A DNA stretch of 64,000 nt from the NCBI GenBank assembly GCA_900541725.1, contig UQLB01000008.1, positions 1 to 64,000 on the forward strand. Reading direction: 5' to 3'. This DNA is from an uncultured Collinsella sp. (GTDB lineage Bacteria; Actinomycetota; Coriobacteriia; Coriobacteriales; Coriobacteriaceae). Position 1 is the stretch's first letter. Each line of letters starts with the position of its first letter. Made by a program: the position numbers and the translations under genes. The notes beneath the pieces were generated by a model that ran no database searches, was not told the origin of the DNA, and saw nothing but the letters and a program-made list of their open reading frames with translations. Of the stretch, positions 42,823 to 51,154 are shown one piece after another.

Positions 42823-42915
42823 CAGCCTAAGCAGGACAAAGTCTTCAGCAGCTTAGGCTGGCTGACCCCGTGGAGAACCGTTCAGCTGCCAACGGGCGCC
42901 GTTGGGCGATAAAAT
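42823..42915. other. Upstream region of U32 and ridA: hairpins and 17-nt motif
   Basis: A perfect hairpin CAGCCTAAGC/GCTTAGGCTG (42823-42860) is followed by the 17-nt motif CCGTTGGGCGATAAAAT (42899-42915), identical to that before galU. The rest of 42757-43056 shows no gene. Confidence 0.5.
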
Positions 42916-43056
42916 ATTCTCTCCAGCTGATAATATTCTTGCATCAAACAGAAACCTTGAGTACTATCCCAAATCAAGCGCGGTGTTCAGACCGAATTGT
43001 GCCTCCCGGTGCGAACGCCGCGCTCACGCTCTCTATCTGATCGTAAGGAGAAAAAC

Positions 43057-43434
43057 ATGAGCAAGACCGTCGTGTCTTCCGATAACGCACCCGCAGCCAT
43101 CGGACCGTATTCCCCCGGTATCCAGACCGGCAACATGGTGTTCCTGTCCGGCCAGCTGGGCATCGACCCCACAACTGGCAAGATGCCCGAGGGCGTCGAG
43201 GCCCAGGCCAAGCAGTCCCTTGCTAACGTCGAGGCCCTGCTGACTGCCGCCGGCGCTACGTTTGCCGATGTCGTTAAGACCACGGTCTATCTGGCCGACA
43301 TTGCCGACTTCGCTGCCGTGAACGAGATCTACGCCTCCAAGTTCGAGGCTCCGTTCCCCGCGCGCAGTGCTTTCCAGGTTGCCGCTCTTCCGGCCGGCGG
43401 TCTGGTCGAGATCGAGGTCGTCGCCGCTCTCTAA
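43057..43434 (+). CDS. ridA: RidA family reactive enamine/imine deaminase
   Basis: 125 residues. It hydrolyses 2-aminoacrylate and similar enamines that escape from PLP enzymes. The family marks SGQLGIDPTTGKMPEGVEAQAKQ (start) and FPARSAFQVAALPAGGLVEIEVVA (end) include the key Arg before S. The start is set by TAAGGAG 6 bases upstream. Next to the purine block, it may protect against the 2-aminoacrylate made by YgeX-type lyases (inference). Confidence 0.94.
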   Translation: MSKTVVSSDNAPAAIGPYSPGIQTGNMVFLSGQLGIDPTTGKMPEGVEAQAKQSLANVEALLTAAGATFADVVKTTVYLADIADFAAVNEIYASKFEAPFPARSAFQVAALPAGGLVEIEVVAAL

Positions 43435-43463
43435 GGTGTTGGCAACAACTAAACATGACATGC

Positions 43464-43503
43464 AAAAAGACCCTGCAGCGCGTGCGAGCTGCAGGGTCTT
43501 TTA
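43464..43503. terminator. Bidirectional terminator between ridA and the YheO-type gene
   Basis: AAAGACCCTGCAG and CTGCAGGGTCTTTT pair with A and T runs on either side, serving both convergent genes. Confidence 0.9.
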
Positions 43504-43546
43504 TCAAGTGACGGATCGCTTGTGGAGCCGCACTCCATTTTGCTCG

Positions 43547-44203
43547 TTAGCCTTCCTTGCGGACTTTTTGCAGGTAGCGGTAGACGCTGGGCTCAGAGAT
43601 GCCCAGCGCGGCGGCGGCGCAGGCCACGGCGCCCTTGAGCATGAACACTCCGTTGCCGTTGAGGTGGCGAATGACGTCCACGCGGTCGCTTTGACCAAGC
43701 GACGTCACATCCAGCCCGCGAGCGCTCAGCAGCTCGGAAATACTGCGGTCGATGAGCTCCTGTGTAGACTCCGAAAGGCTTTCGACCTCGATAGGGGCGG
43801 GCTCCGTGCGCGTCGGCGCCGCGTCGAAGCACGCCATGAGCTGCTGCGCCATGGCGTTGATGGAGCGCACGGTCGAGAGGTCGGTGTTGACGCAGAGCAT
43901 ACCGACGATCTCATCATTCTCGCGGATAAAGTACGTCGCTGACTCCAACGTCTTGCCGCCGGCACCGCGCCCCTCGTAGCCCGTAATAGACGGCAGGTCG
44001 CGATACTTGGCGTCGTGCATGATCTTGAGTGCCAGATCGGTGGCGGGACCGCCGACCTTACGGCCGCTCACGATGCCGTTGCGAATATCGACGATGGCGT
44101 GGTCGGGATCCGAGAAATCGTGCAGCACGATTTCGCTGTTCTTACCGAGTACCTGCTCCAGGAAATCGACCATCGGCAAAAAGCGGCGTACGGTCTCGTT
44201 CAC
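43547..44203 (-). CDS. YheO-type PAS/helix-turn-helix transcriptional regulator (purine block 1)
   Basis: 218 residues. The N-terminal YheO-like PAS domain (about 10-115: FLEQVLGKNSEIVLHDF, SGRKVGGPATDL, ESATYFIRENDEIVGMLCVN) is followed by a C-terminal DauR-type helix-turn-helix (AAAALGISEPSVYRYLQKVRK). It is divergent from the permease-ssnA-ygfK-xdh operon and is its probable regulator. GTG at 44203 is chosen because AAAGGAG lies 7 bases before it; the frame is open to 44344 but without homology. A paralogue stands at 60374-61027. Confidence 0.92.
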   Translation of the reverse strand: MNETVRRFLPMVDFLEQVLGKNSEIVLHDFSDPDHAIVDIRNGIVSGRKVGGPATDLALKIMHDAKYRDLPSITGYEGRGAGGKTLESATYFIRENDEIVGMLCVNTDLSTVRSINAMAQQLMACFDAAPTRTEPAPIEVESLSESTQELIDRSISELLSARGLDVTSLGQSDRVDVIRHLNGNGVFMLKGAVACAAAALGISEPSVYRYLQKVRKEG

Positions 44204-44441
44204 GGGCAACTCCTTTGGGTGAAATCGGAAATGTTCATAACAATTTTTTCTCATGGTAACACGGTGTCTATTGACTCGTATATCCGCAGGTACATTGCGT
44301 AATACAGACGAACGGTAGGAATTTAGCGGTAAACGGTTGACCAAAAGAAAAGTAAGATGTCATTTTGACCAGACACTTTCCTGACCTGCGGAAATGCATT
44401 ATCTCAGCTGAAGAATAGTCTGATAACAAAAAATTATTATT

Positions 44442-44460
44442 GAGAATGAGAATCATCTTT
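44442..44460. promoter_or_regulatory. Possible Fur-type box before the permease
   Basis: GAGAATGAGAATCATCTTT agrees with the 19-bp Fur consensus at 14 positions. It lies about 95 bases before the permease start. A TAACAA...TTATTA-like dyad (about 44422-44440) is adjacent. Confidence 0.35.
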
Positions 44461-44555
44461 AATACGATATGCAACGAAGGCACAACCTCAACCCCGCACT
44501 GCGTCACAATAGAGCGTTAGATGCGAAAACAACTATTTCGAGGATTGGTGGTCAA

Positions 44556-45950
44556 ATGACCCAGGAGACGGTTACGAACGGCACTGAAGCCCTGTTCACT
44601 CGCGAAGGCATGCCGCCCGTTAAGGAAATGATCCCGTGTGCCCTTCAGCATGTACTGGCATCGTTTGCCGGCATCATTACCCCGGCGGTCATCATGGCCG
44701 GCGTCTACGGCTTTAATAGCCAGCAGAGCACCGACATCATTCAGGTTGCACTCATTCTTTCGGCGATCGACACGGCCCTTCAGGCCTTCGCTCCCTTCCG
44801 TCGCATTGGCGGCGGCCTGCCCATCGTCATGGGCGTTTCGTTCGCGTTCCTGCCGGCCCTTCAGGCCATGGGCGCCTCGGGCTTTAGTTTTGGCGCGCTG
44901 CTGGGCGGCGAGATCGTTGGCGGTGCCGTCGCGGTCCTCTTTGGTCTGGCCTACAGCAAGATTAAGTGGCTGTTCCCGCCCGTCGTGACCGGCACGGTCA
45001 TCTTCTCCATTGGCGTCTCTCTCTATCCCACGGCCGTCAAATACATGGCCGGTGGCATGGGCACGCCGTTGTGGGGCACCCCGCAGGCATGGTGCGTCGC
45101 TCTTATCACCTTCGCCGTCGTCTTCGCGCTCGCCAACTTTGGAAAGGGCACGCTCAAGCTGGGATCCGTGTTCTTTGGCATGATCGTTGGCATGATCGTT
45201 TCGATCCCCTTTGGCATGATCGACTTCTCCAGCGTCGCCACCGCTCAGGTCTTCGCTCTTCCCAAGCTCATGCCCTACGCGCTCGAGTTTGATCCCGAGG
45301 TCTGCATTACCCTCGCCGTCGTGTTCCCCATGGTTGCCATCCAGGTTATCGGTGACGTCTCCGCCGCCTGCCTGGGCTCCATCGACCGTATGCCCACCGA
45401 GCGCGAGCTCTCCGGCGCTATCGTGTCCCAGGGCCTCACTTCTATGGTCGGCGGCCTGCTGGGCGGTCTTCCCACCAGCGCCCTTGGCCAGAACGTGGGC
45501 ATCATCTGCTCCAACAAGGTCGTCAACAAGTGGGTCTTTGTGATCATCGCGGCCGTCTTTGCCATCGCCGGTCTGTTCCCGCAGCTCTCTGCCGTCCTTT
45601 CCGCTATCCCGCAGCCCGTCATCGGCGGCGCGACCGTCGGCGTCTTTGGCACCATCACCATGAACGGTGTGCGCATGTTCACCCGCGAGGGCCTCACGCA
45701 GCGCACCACCACCATCGTCGGTACCTCCGTCGTCTTTGGCCTGGGTATCTGGATGGCCAGCGGTTGCCTTGCCGGCGAGGGTATGCCTACCTGGGTGTCC
45801 ACCGTCATCGGCTCCAACGCCGTGACTCCCACCGCCATCATGGCCATCGTGCTCAACCTGATCCTTCCGCAGACGCCGGTCGTGGCTCAGCACATCGATG
45901 CCGCCAAGGATGCCGCTGTGAATCTGGTCCTGCCCGAGAGCAAGAAGTAA
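44556..45950 (+). CDS. NCS2-family nucleobase (xanthine/uracil/urate) permease
   Basis: 464 residues with about 14 membrane segments. N-terminal LQHVLASFAGIITPAVIMA and the NCS2 signature region QNVGIICSNKVVNKW are present (the signature normally reads QNxGxxxxTxVxSR). It imports a purine by proton symport; the genes downstream suggest xanthine or urate. GAGGA is 11 bases before ATG 44556. It is first in the operon with ssnA, ygfK, a ferredoxin and xdh. Confidence 0.92.
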   Translation: MTQETVTNGTEALFTREGMPPVKEMIPCALQHVLASFAGIITPAVIMAGVYGFNSQQSTDIIQVALILSAIDTALQAFAPFRRIGGGLPIVMGVSFAFLPALQAMGASGFSFGALLGGEIVGGAVAVLFGLAYSKIKWLFPPVVTGTVIFSIGVSLYPTAVKYMAGGMGTPLWGTPQAWCVALITFAVVFALANFGKGTLKLGSVFFGMIVGMIVSIPFGMIDFSSVATAQVFALPKLMPYALEFDPEVCITLAVVFPMVAIQVIGDVSAACLGSIDRMPTERELSGAIVSQGLTSMVGGLLGGLPTSALGQNVGIICSNKVVNKWVFVIIAAVFAIAGLFPQLSAVLSAIPQPVIGGATVGVFGTITMNGVRMFTREGLTQRTTTIVGTSVVFGLGIWMASGCLAGEGMPTWVSTVIGSNAVTPTAIMAIVLNLILPQTPVVAQHIDAAKDAAVNLVLPESKK

Positions 45951-45966
45951 CCAATTCGGTGCTATT

Positions 45967-45998
45967 CGCCGGCGGACGCATCGCCTCGTCCGCCGGCG
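45967..45998. other. Intercistronic hairpin between permease and ssnA
   Basis: CGCCGGCGGACG pairs perfectly with CGTCCGCCGGCG around an 8-base loop and has no T tract. It probably stabilises or processes the polycistronic mRNA. Confidence 0.6.
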
Positions 45999-46146
45999 CC
46001 ATGCGGCGCCAAGCCGCACTTCAAAGGGCTTGTCCCTTTGGTGAAGCGTTGACGGGAGAGGGCCCGTTTCCGGTGTAGGCCGGCGCTTCGCACTTCCGCC
46101 ATGTCAGAGGTGTCAAACCCCGCCTCTGATGTTGAAGGGAGCATTT

Positions 46147-47502
46147 ATGCTTCTGGTCGCTAACGGTTCCGTCTTTACCCGCAACGCTCAGACTCCGTTC
46201 ATTCCCAACGGTGCGGTCGCCATTGACGGAGATACGATTGTCGAAGTGGGCCCCGAGCGCGAGCTCAAGGCCAAGTACCCGGATGCCGAGTACGTCGACG
46301 CCCAGGGCAACCTCATCATGCCCGGACTTATCAACTGCCACACCCACATCTACTCGGGTCTGGCCCGCGGCCTTGCCATTAAGGGCTGCAACCCCACCAA
46401 CTTCTTGGAGAATCTCGAGCAGCAGTGGTGGAAGATCGACGACAACCTGACGCTCGACGGCACCAAGGCCAGCGCCTATGCCACGATTTTGGACTCCATC
46501 CGTGATGGCGTCACCACGATCTTCGATCACCATGCGAGCTTCTGCGAGATTCCGGGAAGCCTCTTTACCATTAAGGATGCAGCTCAGGAGCTGGGCATGC
46601 GTTCGTGCCTGTGCTACGAGGTCTCCGATCGCCGCGGCCAGGAAAAGTGCGACCAGGCCATTGCCGAGAACGCCGAATTTGCCCAGTGGGCCGCCAAGGA
46701 GCGTCGCGATAACGACAACCACATGATCGCCGCCATGTTTGGCGGACATGCTACCTTTACGCTTTCGGACGAGACCATGGATAAGATGGCCGAGGCCAAC
46801 AACGGCCTGACCGGCTTCCACATCCATGTGTGCGAGGGCATGAACGACGTGTGGGACTCCCGCCTCAACCGCGGTGGCATCAGCCCCGTCGAGCGCCTGC
46901 TGCAGCACAACCTGCTGGGTCCCGACACCATGCTGGGCCACTGCATCCACGTGACGCCTGCCGAGATGGATATCGTCAAGGAGTCCGGCACTTGGCTGGT
47001 CAACAACCCCGAATCCAATATGGGCAACGCCGTGGGCTGCGCCCCCGTGCTCGAGTTCTTCCGCCGCGGCATCCCCGTGTGCATGGGCACCGACGCCTAC
47101 ACCCACGATATGCTCGAGAGCCTTAAGGTCTTCCTGATTATTCAGCGCCACAACGCCGCCATGCCCAACGTGGGCTGGTGCGAGGCCATGACGATGCTGT
47201 TCGAGAACAACGCCAAGATGGCGAGCAAGTACTTCGATCGCAAGCTCGGCGTGCTCGAGGCCGGCGCTGCCGCCGACGTCATCGTTATGGACTACAAGCC
47301 CTTTACGCCGCTGAGCGAGGAGAATATCGACGGCCACATGCTCTTTGGCATGATGGGCAAAAACTGCCGCACCACCATCATCAACGGCAAGGTCCTGTAC
47401 AAGGATCGCGAGTTCGTTGGCATTGATGAGGACAAGATCAACGCGTGGACCATGGCCGAGTCCAAGAAGCTCTGGAGCACGCTCAACGATCGCACCTACT
47501 AA
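46147..47502 (+). CDS. ssnA: SsnA family amidohydrolase (putative aminohydrolase)
   Basis: 451 residues. A metal-dependent amidohydrolase of the TRZ/ATZ type: the HxH pair is in GLINCHTHIYSGLARG, further ligands in GFHIHVCEG and GHCIHV, and the catalytic Asp in MGTDAYTHD. SsnA is named in the selenium/purine gene set and is thought to deaminate or open a purine-derived ring; the true substrate is not proven. GAAGGGA lies 6 bases before ATG 46147, which is favoured over ATG 46129. Confidence 0.93.
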   Translation: MLLVANGSVFTRNAQTPFIPNGAVAIDGDTIVEVGPERELKAKYPDAEYVDAQGNLIMPGLINCHTHIYSGLARGLAIKGCNPTNFLENLEQQWWKIDDNLTLDGTKASAYATILDSIRDGVTTIFDHHASFCEIPGSLFTIKDAAQELGMRSCLCYEVSDRRGQEKCDQAIAENAEFAQWAAKERRDNDNHMIAAMFGGHATFTLSDETMDKMAEANNGLTGFHIHVCEGMNDVWDSRLNRGGISPVERLLQHNLLGPDTMLGHCIHVTPAEMDIVKESGTWLVNNPESNMGNAVGCAPVLEFFRRGIPVCMGTDAYTHDMLESLKVFLIIQRHNAAMPNVGWCEAMTMLFENNAKMASKYFDRKLGVLEAGAAADVIVMDYKPFTPLSEENIDGHMLFGMMGKNCRTTIINGKVLYKDREFVGIDEDKINAWTMAESKKLWSTLNDRTY

Positions 47503-47517
47503 TTCACAAGTAGATTC

Positions 47518-47553
47518 GCGCGCGTCGGATGTTTCGCCACATCCGGCGCGCGC
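47518..47553. other. Intercistronic hairpin between ssnA and ygfK
   Basis: A 15-bp stem (GCGCGCGTCGGATGT with one G-T wobble to its partner) closes a 6-base loop. There is no T tract. It is similar in placement to the hairpin after the permease. Confidence 0.6.
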
Positions 47554-47651
47554 ATAGGCGGCCTCCGCGGGGTCGCCGGCGCTGTGCTAGCGCTACACCG
47601 TATTTGCGCCCGCCGCGCGGTCTCGCCGGGCGTTACAGAGAGGAACTCATT

Positions 47652-50651
47652 ATGAGCGACATCATGAGGCCGATCCCGTTTTCGCAGCTGATGAACTGGA
47701 TCATCGAGGAGCACAAGACTCAGGGCGCCGTCTTTGGCGTGCGCAAGATGGTCACGACCAACCAGGAGGGCGCGCTTCCCATTTTTGACGAGCGCATCGA
47801 GACTCCGTTTGGCCCGGCCGCCGGTCCCAATACGCAGTTGGCCCAGAACATTGTGGCATCCTACGTGGCCGGTTCCCGCTTCTTTGAGCTCAAGACCGTT
47901 CAGGTTATGGACGGCGAGGAGCTCTCCAAGTGTGTCAACAAGCCCTGCATTGTGGCGCAGGACGAGTGCTACAACTGCGAGTGGTCGACCGAGCTCGAGG
48001 TTCCGCAGGCCTTTGCCGAGTACGTGAAGGCATGGTTTGCCTGCCACCTGATCGCTCGCGAGTACGGCCTGGGCAGCCCGGATGGTTTTGTCTTCAACAT
48101 GTCCGTGGGTTATGACCTCGAGGGCATCAAGAGCCCCAAGGTCGATGCGTACATTGAGGGCATGAAGGACGCCAGCGGCTCCGAGGTTTGGAACGAGTGC
48201 CGCACGTGGGCGCTCGCCAACCTGGACAAGTTTGAGAATGTCGATGCCGCGTTTGTCGAGTCCATCCCGGCGCGCGTCTCCAACTCCATTACCGAGTCCA
48301 CGCTGCATGGCTGCCCGCCGGCGGAGATCGAGCGCATCGCGACCTATCTGATTACCGAGAAGGGTCTCAACACCTACATCAAGTGCAACCCCACGCTGCT
48401 GGGCTATGAGTTTGCTCGCCAGCGCCTCAACGAGCTGGGCTTCGACTACATCGTCTTCGATGACACGCACTTCCGCGAGGATCTGCAGTGGGTCGACGCT
48501 GTGCCCATGTTTGAGTGTCTGATTGCCCTGTGTGCCGAGCGCGGCCTGGAGTTTGGCGTCAAGCTGACCAACACGTTCCCCGTCGACGTGACGAGGAACG
48601 AGCTGCCCTCCACCGAGATGTACATGTCCGGCCGTTCGCTGTTCTCGCTGACCATCGAGGCCGCCCGTCGCATTACCGAGCAGTTCGATGGCAAGCTGCG
48701 CATTAGCTACTCTGGCGGTGCTACGGTCTACAACATCCGCGCCCTGTACGATGCCGGCATTTGGCCCGTCACCCTGGCGACCGACGTACTCAAGCCTGGT
48801 GGCTACGAGCGCTTTAGCCAGATGGCTGGCGAGTTTACCGACCTGGATGGCAAGCCGTTCGCGGGCGTCTCTCTCGAGGCCGTGACTGCGATCCAGACCG
48901 ACTCGCTCACCAACCCGCTCTACAAGAAGCCGCTGCGCCCGCTGCCCGACCGCAAGGTCGCCGGCAAGAGCCCGCTTTCCGACTGCTTTACCACGCCGTG
49001 CCGCACGAGCTGCCCCATCCAGCAGGATATTCCCGCCTATCTGGCGGCTGTTGACGAGGGCCGCTACGAGGACGCACTCAACATCATCATCGAGCGCAAC
49101 GCCCTGCCGTTCATCACCGGTACCATCTGCCCGCATCCCTGCGGCCGTGCCTGCGAGCGTGCGTTCTACGAGCCCGAGGGCGCCCAGATCCGCGCCAGCA
49201 AGCTCAAGGCCGCCCGCGAGGCCATGACGGCCGTGCTGCCCAAGCTGCGCGCCCAGGCCATCGCCAACGACGGCGAGCGCAACGTTGCCGTTATCGGCGG
49301 CGGCCCGGCCGGCCTGGCGACGGCGTTCTTCCTGACGCGTGCCGGCGTGCCCGTCACCATCTTCGAGGCCCGCGATTCGCTCGGCGGCGTGGTCCGTCAC
49401 GTGATCCCCGAGTTCCGTATCGCCAGTGACGATATCTCTCACGATGCCGAGCTCTGCTTGGCCTTTGGCGCCAAGGTACAGCTCAATGCTCGCGTGGATT
49501 CCATTGAAGAGCTCAAGGCCCAGGGCTTTACCAACGTGGTCGTGGCCACCGGTGCCTGGATGCCCGGCTCTGCGGGCTTGGGCGAGGGTGCCGAGCTCGA
49601 CGTGCTGGAGTTCCTCGAGGCCGCCAAGAAGGGCGAGAAGCTCGAGCTGGGCGAGGATGTCGTAGTCATTGGCGCCGGTAACACCGCTATGGATGCGGCT
49701 CGCGTGGCCAAGCGCCTGGCTGGTGTGAAGAACGTGCGTCTGGTGTATCGTCGCACCAAGAAGCAGATGCCCGCCGACGAGGAAGAGCTTGATCTTGCTC
49801 TTGCCGACGGCGTTGAGTTCTGCGAGCTGCTGGCGCCCAAGGCACTCAACGGCGCCGTGCTGACCTGCGACGTTATGGGGCTTGGCGAGCCGGATGCAAG
49901 CGGCCGCCGCAGCCCCGTCGCCACGGGCGAGACCGTCGAGCTTCCCGCCACCACGGTGATCTGCGCCGTGGGCGAGAGCATCGATGCCAGCCTGTACGAC
50001 GCCGCGGGCGTCGAGCACGACCGTCGCGGCCGCCTTGCCGCCACCTCCACCGGCGTCGAGGGCGTTTGGGCTGCCGGTGACTGCCGTCGCGGTCCGGCCA
50101 CCGTGGTCGAGGCTATCGCCGACGCTGCCGAGGTCGCCCGCGCCATCGCCGGCGTGGACTTTAACAAGTACGCCGACTGCAACGAGCAGGCCGGCCGCGA
50201 GGACACCTGCTACGAGCGCAAGGGTACGCTCTGCCGCGACAAGCGCAACTGCACCAAGACCCGCTGCCTGGGCTGCGGCTCGGTGTGCGAGGTCTGCTGC
50301 GATGTGTGCCCCAACCGCGCCAACGTGGCAATTAAGGTGCCGGGCCTGGCCAAGCATCAGGTCGTCCATGTCGACGGCATGTGCAACGAATGCGGTAACT
50401 GCGCCGTGTTCTGCCCCTACCAGGAGGGTCGTCCCTACAAGGACAAGCTCACCCTGTTCTGGAGCGAGCAGGACATGGAGAACTCCGAGAACGAGGGCTT
50501 CCTGGCCGTGGACGAGGACCACTTTAAGGTTCGCGTCGCCGGCACGGTCCGCACCGTCTCGGTCGATGCCGTCAACACCGGTCTTCCCGAGGCCGTCCGC
50601 CTGACCATCAGGGCCGTGCGCGACAACTATTCGTACCTTCTTAAGAAATAG
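47652..50651 (+). CDS. ygfK: YgfK family Fe-S flavoprotein (putative selenate reductase subunit)
   Basis: 999 residues. The N-terminal half (to about 430) resembles dihydropyrimidine/dihydroorotate dehydrogenase-like barrels. The middle contains the GltD-type domain: cysteine cluster TTPCRTSCPIQQDIPAYL, the FAD motif NVAVIGGGPAGLATAFFL, and NAD-binding VVVIGAGNTAMDAARVA. The C-terminus has ferredoxin-like cysteines (RCLGCGSVCEVCCDVCPNRA, CNECGNCAVFCPYQEG). It probably passes electrons between NAD(P)H and the neighbouring molybdenum hydroxylase. The start at 47652 follows GAGGAA; the earlier open frame is not homologous. Confidence 0.93.
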   Translation: MSDIMRPIPFSQLMNWIIEEHKTQGAVFGVRKMVTTNQEGALPIFDERIETPFGPAAGPNTQLAQNIVASYVAGSRFFELKTVQVMDGEELSKCVNKPCIVAQDECYNCEWSTELEVPQAFAEYVKAWFACHLIAREYGLGSPDGFVFNMSVGYDLEGIKSPKVDAYIEGMKDASGSEVWNECRTWALANLDKFENVDAAFVESIPARVSNSITESTLHGCPPAEIERIATYLITEKGLNTYIKCNPTLLGYEFARQRLNELGFDYIVFDDTHFREDLQWVDAVPMFECLIALCAERGLEFGVKLTNTFPVDVTRNELPSTEMYMSGRSLFSLTIEAARRITEQFDGKLRISYSGGATVYNIRALYDAGIWPVTLATDVLKPGGYERFSQMAGEFTDLDGKPFAGVSLEAVTAIQTDSLTNPLYKKPLRPLPDRKVAGKSPLSDCFTTPCRTSCPIQQDIPAYLAAVDEGRYEDALNIIIERNALPFITGTICPHPCGRACERAFYEPEGAQIRASKLKAAREAMTAVLPKLRAQAIANDGERNVAVIGGGPAGLATAFFLTRAGVPVTIFEARDSLGGVVRHVIPEFRIASDDISHDAELCLAFGAKVQLNARVDSIEELKAQGFTNVVVATGAWMPGSAGLGEGAELDVLEFLEAAKKGEKLELGEDVVVIGAGNTAMDAARVAKRLAGVKNVRLVYRRTKKQMPADEEELDLALADGVEFCELLAPKALNGAVLTCDVMGLGEPDASGRRSPVATGETVELPATTVICAVGESIDASLYDAAGVEHDRRGRLAATSTGVEGVWAAGDCRRGPATVVEAIADAAEVARAIAGVDFNKYADCNEQAGREDTCYERKGTLCRDKRNCTKTRCLGCGSVCEVCCDVCPNRANVAIKVPGLAKHQVVHVDGMCNECGNCAVFCPYQEGRPYKDKLTLFWSEQDMENSENEGFLAVDEDHFKVRVAGTVRTVSVDAVNTGLPEAVRLTIRAVRDNYSYLLKK

Positions 50652-50662
50652 GCGAGTCTCTT

Positions 50663-51142
50663 ATGGCCAAATCCATTCAACATAACGTGGCCTACGTTGC
50701 CTGCGGAAGTGGTTGCGCTTCCGCAGGCGGCGACGCCCGCTGCAGCGAAGGCTGCATTGGCTGTGGCGCCTGCGTCACGGCCTGCCCCTACGGCGCCATT
50801 GCGCTGGTCGATGGCATCGCCCGCGTGGATCGCTCCAAGTGCACGGGCTGTGGCCTGTGCGGCATGGCGTGCCCGCAGCGCGTGATTGCCTTCGTTCCCG
50901 GCTACCAGAACATTCTGGTGCGCTGCAACAACACCGATAAGGGCGCCATCGCTCGCAAGATCTGCGACACGAGCTGCATCGGTTGCGGCATGTGCGCTAA
51001 AAAGTGCCCTGCCGGCGCTATCCGCATCGAGGACAACTGCGCCCATATCGACGGCGTGGACTGCCTGTCGTGCGGCATGTGCGCCGTCGTCTGCCCGCAT
51101 GGCGCCATCCACGACCGCACCGGCATCGCCGCCGGCGTGTAG
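50663..51142 (+). CDS. Ferredoxin with four 4Fe-4S motifs
   Basis: 159 residues. Four CxxCxxCxxxC motifs are seen: CIGCGACVTACP, CTGCGLCGMACP, CIGCGMCAKKCP and CLSCGMCAVVCP. A preceding Cys-rich stretch (CGSGCASAGGDARCSEG) resembles the RnfB-type N-terminus. It lies 11 bases after ygfK and 12 bases before xdh and so most likely wires the two together. Confidence 0.93.
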   Translation: MAKSIQHNVAYVACGSGCASAGGDARCSEGCIGCGACVTACPYGAIALVDGIARVDRSKCTGCGLCGMACPQRVIAFVPGYQNILVRCNNTDKGAIARKICDTSCIGCGMCAKKCPAGAIRIEDNCAHIDGVDCLSCGMCAVVCPHGAIHDRTGIAAGV

Positions 51143-51154
51143 AAGGGAATCACC

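Noticed and set aside
44204..44555. Molybdenum-cofactor or purine riboswitch before the permease
   Set aside because: I could not find the conserved core of either class.
44517..46019. A 500-codon reverse frame opposite the permease
   Set aside because: Low-complexity His/Asp/Gly-rich mirror of a membrane protein gene.
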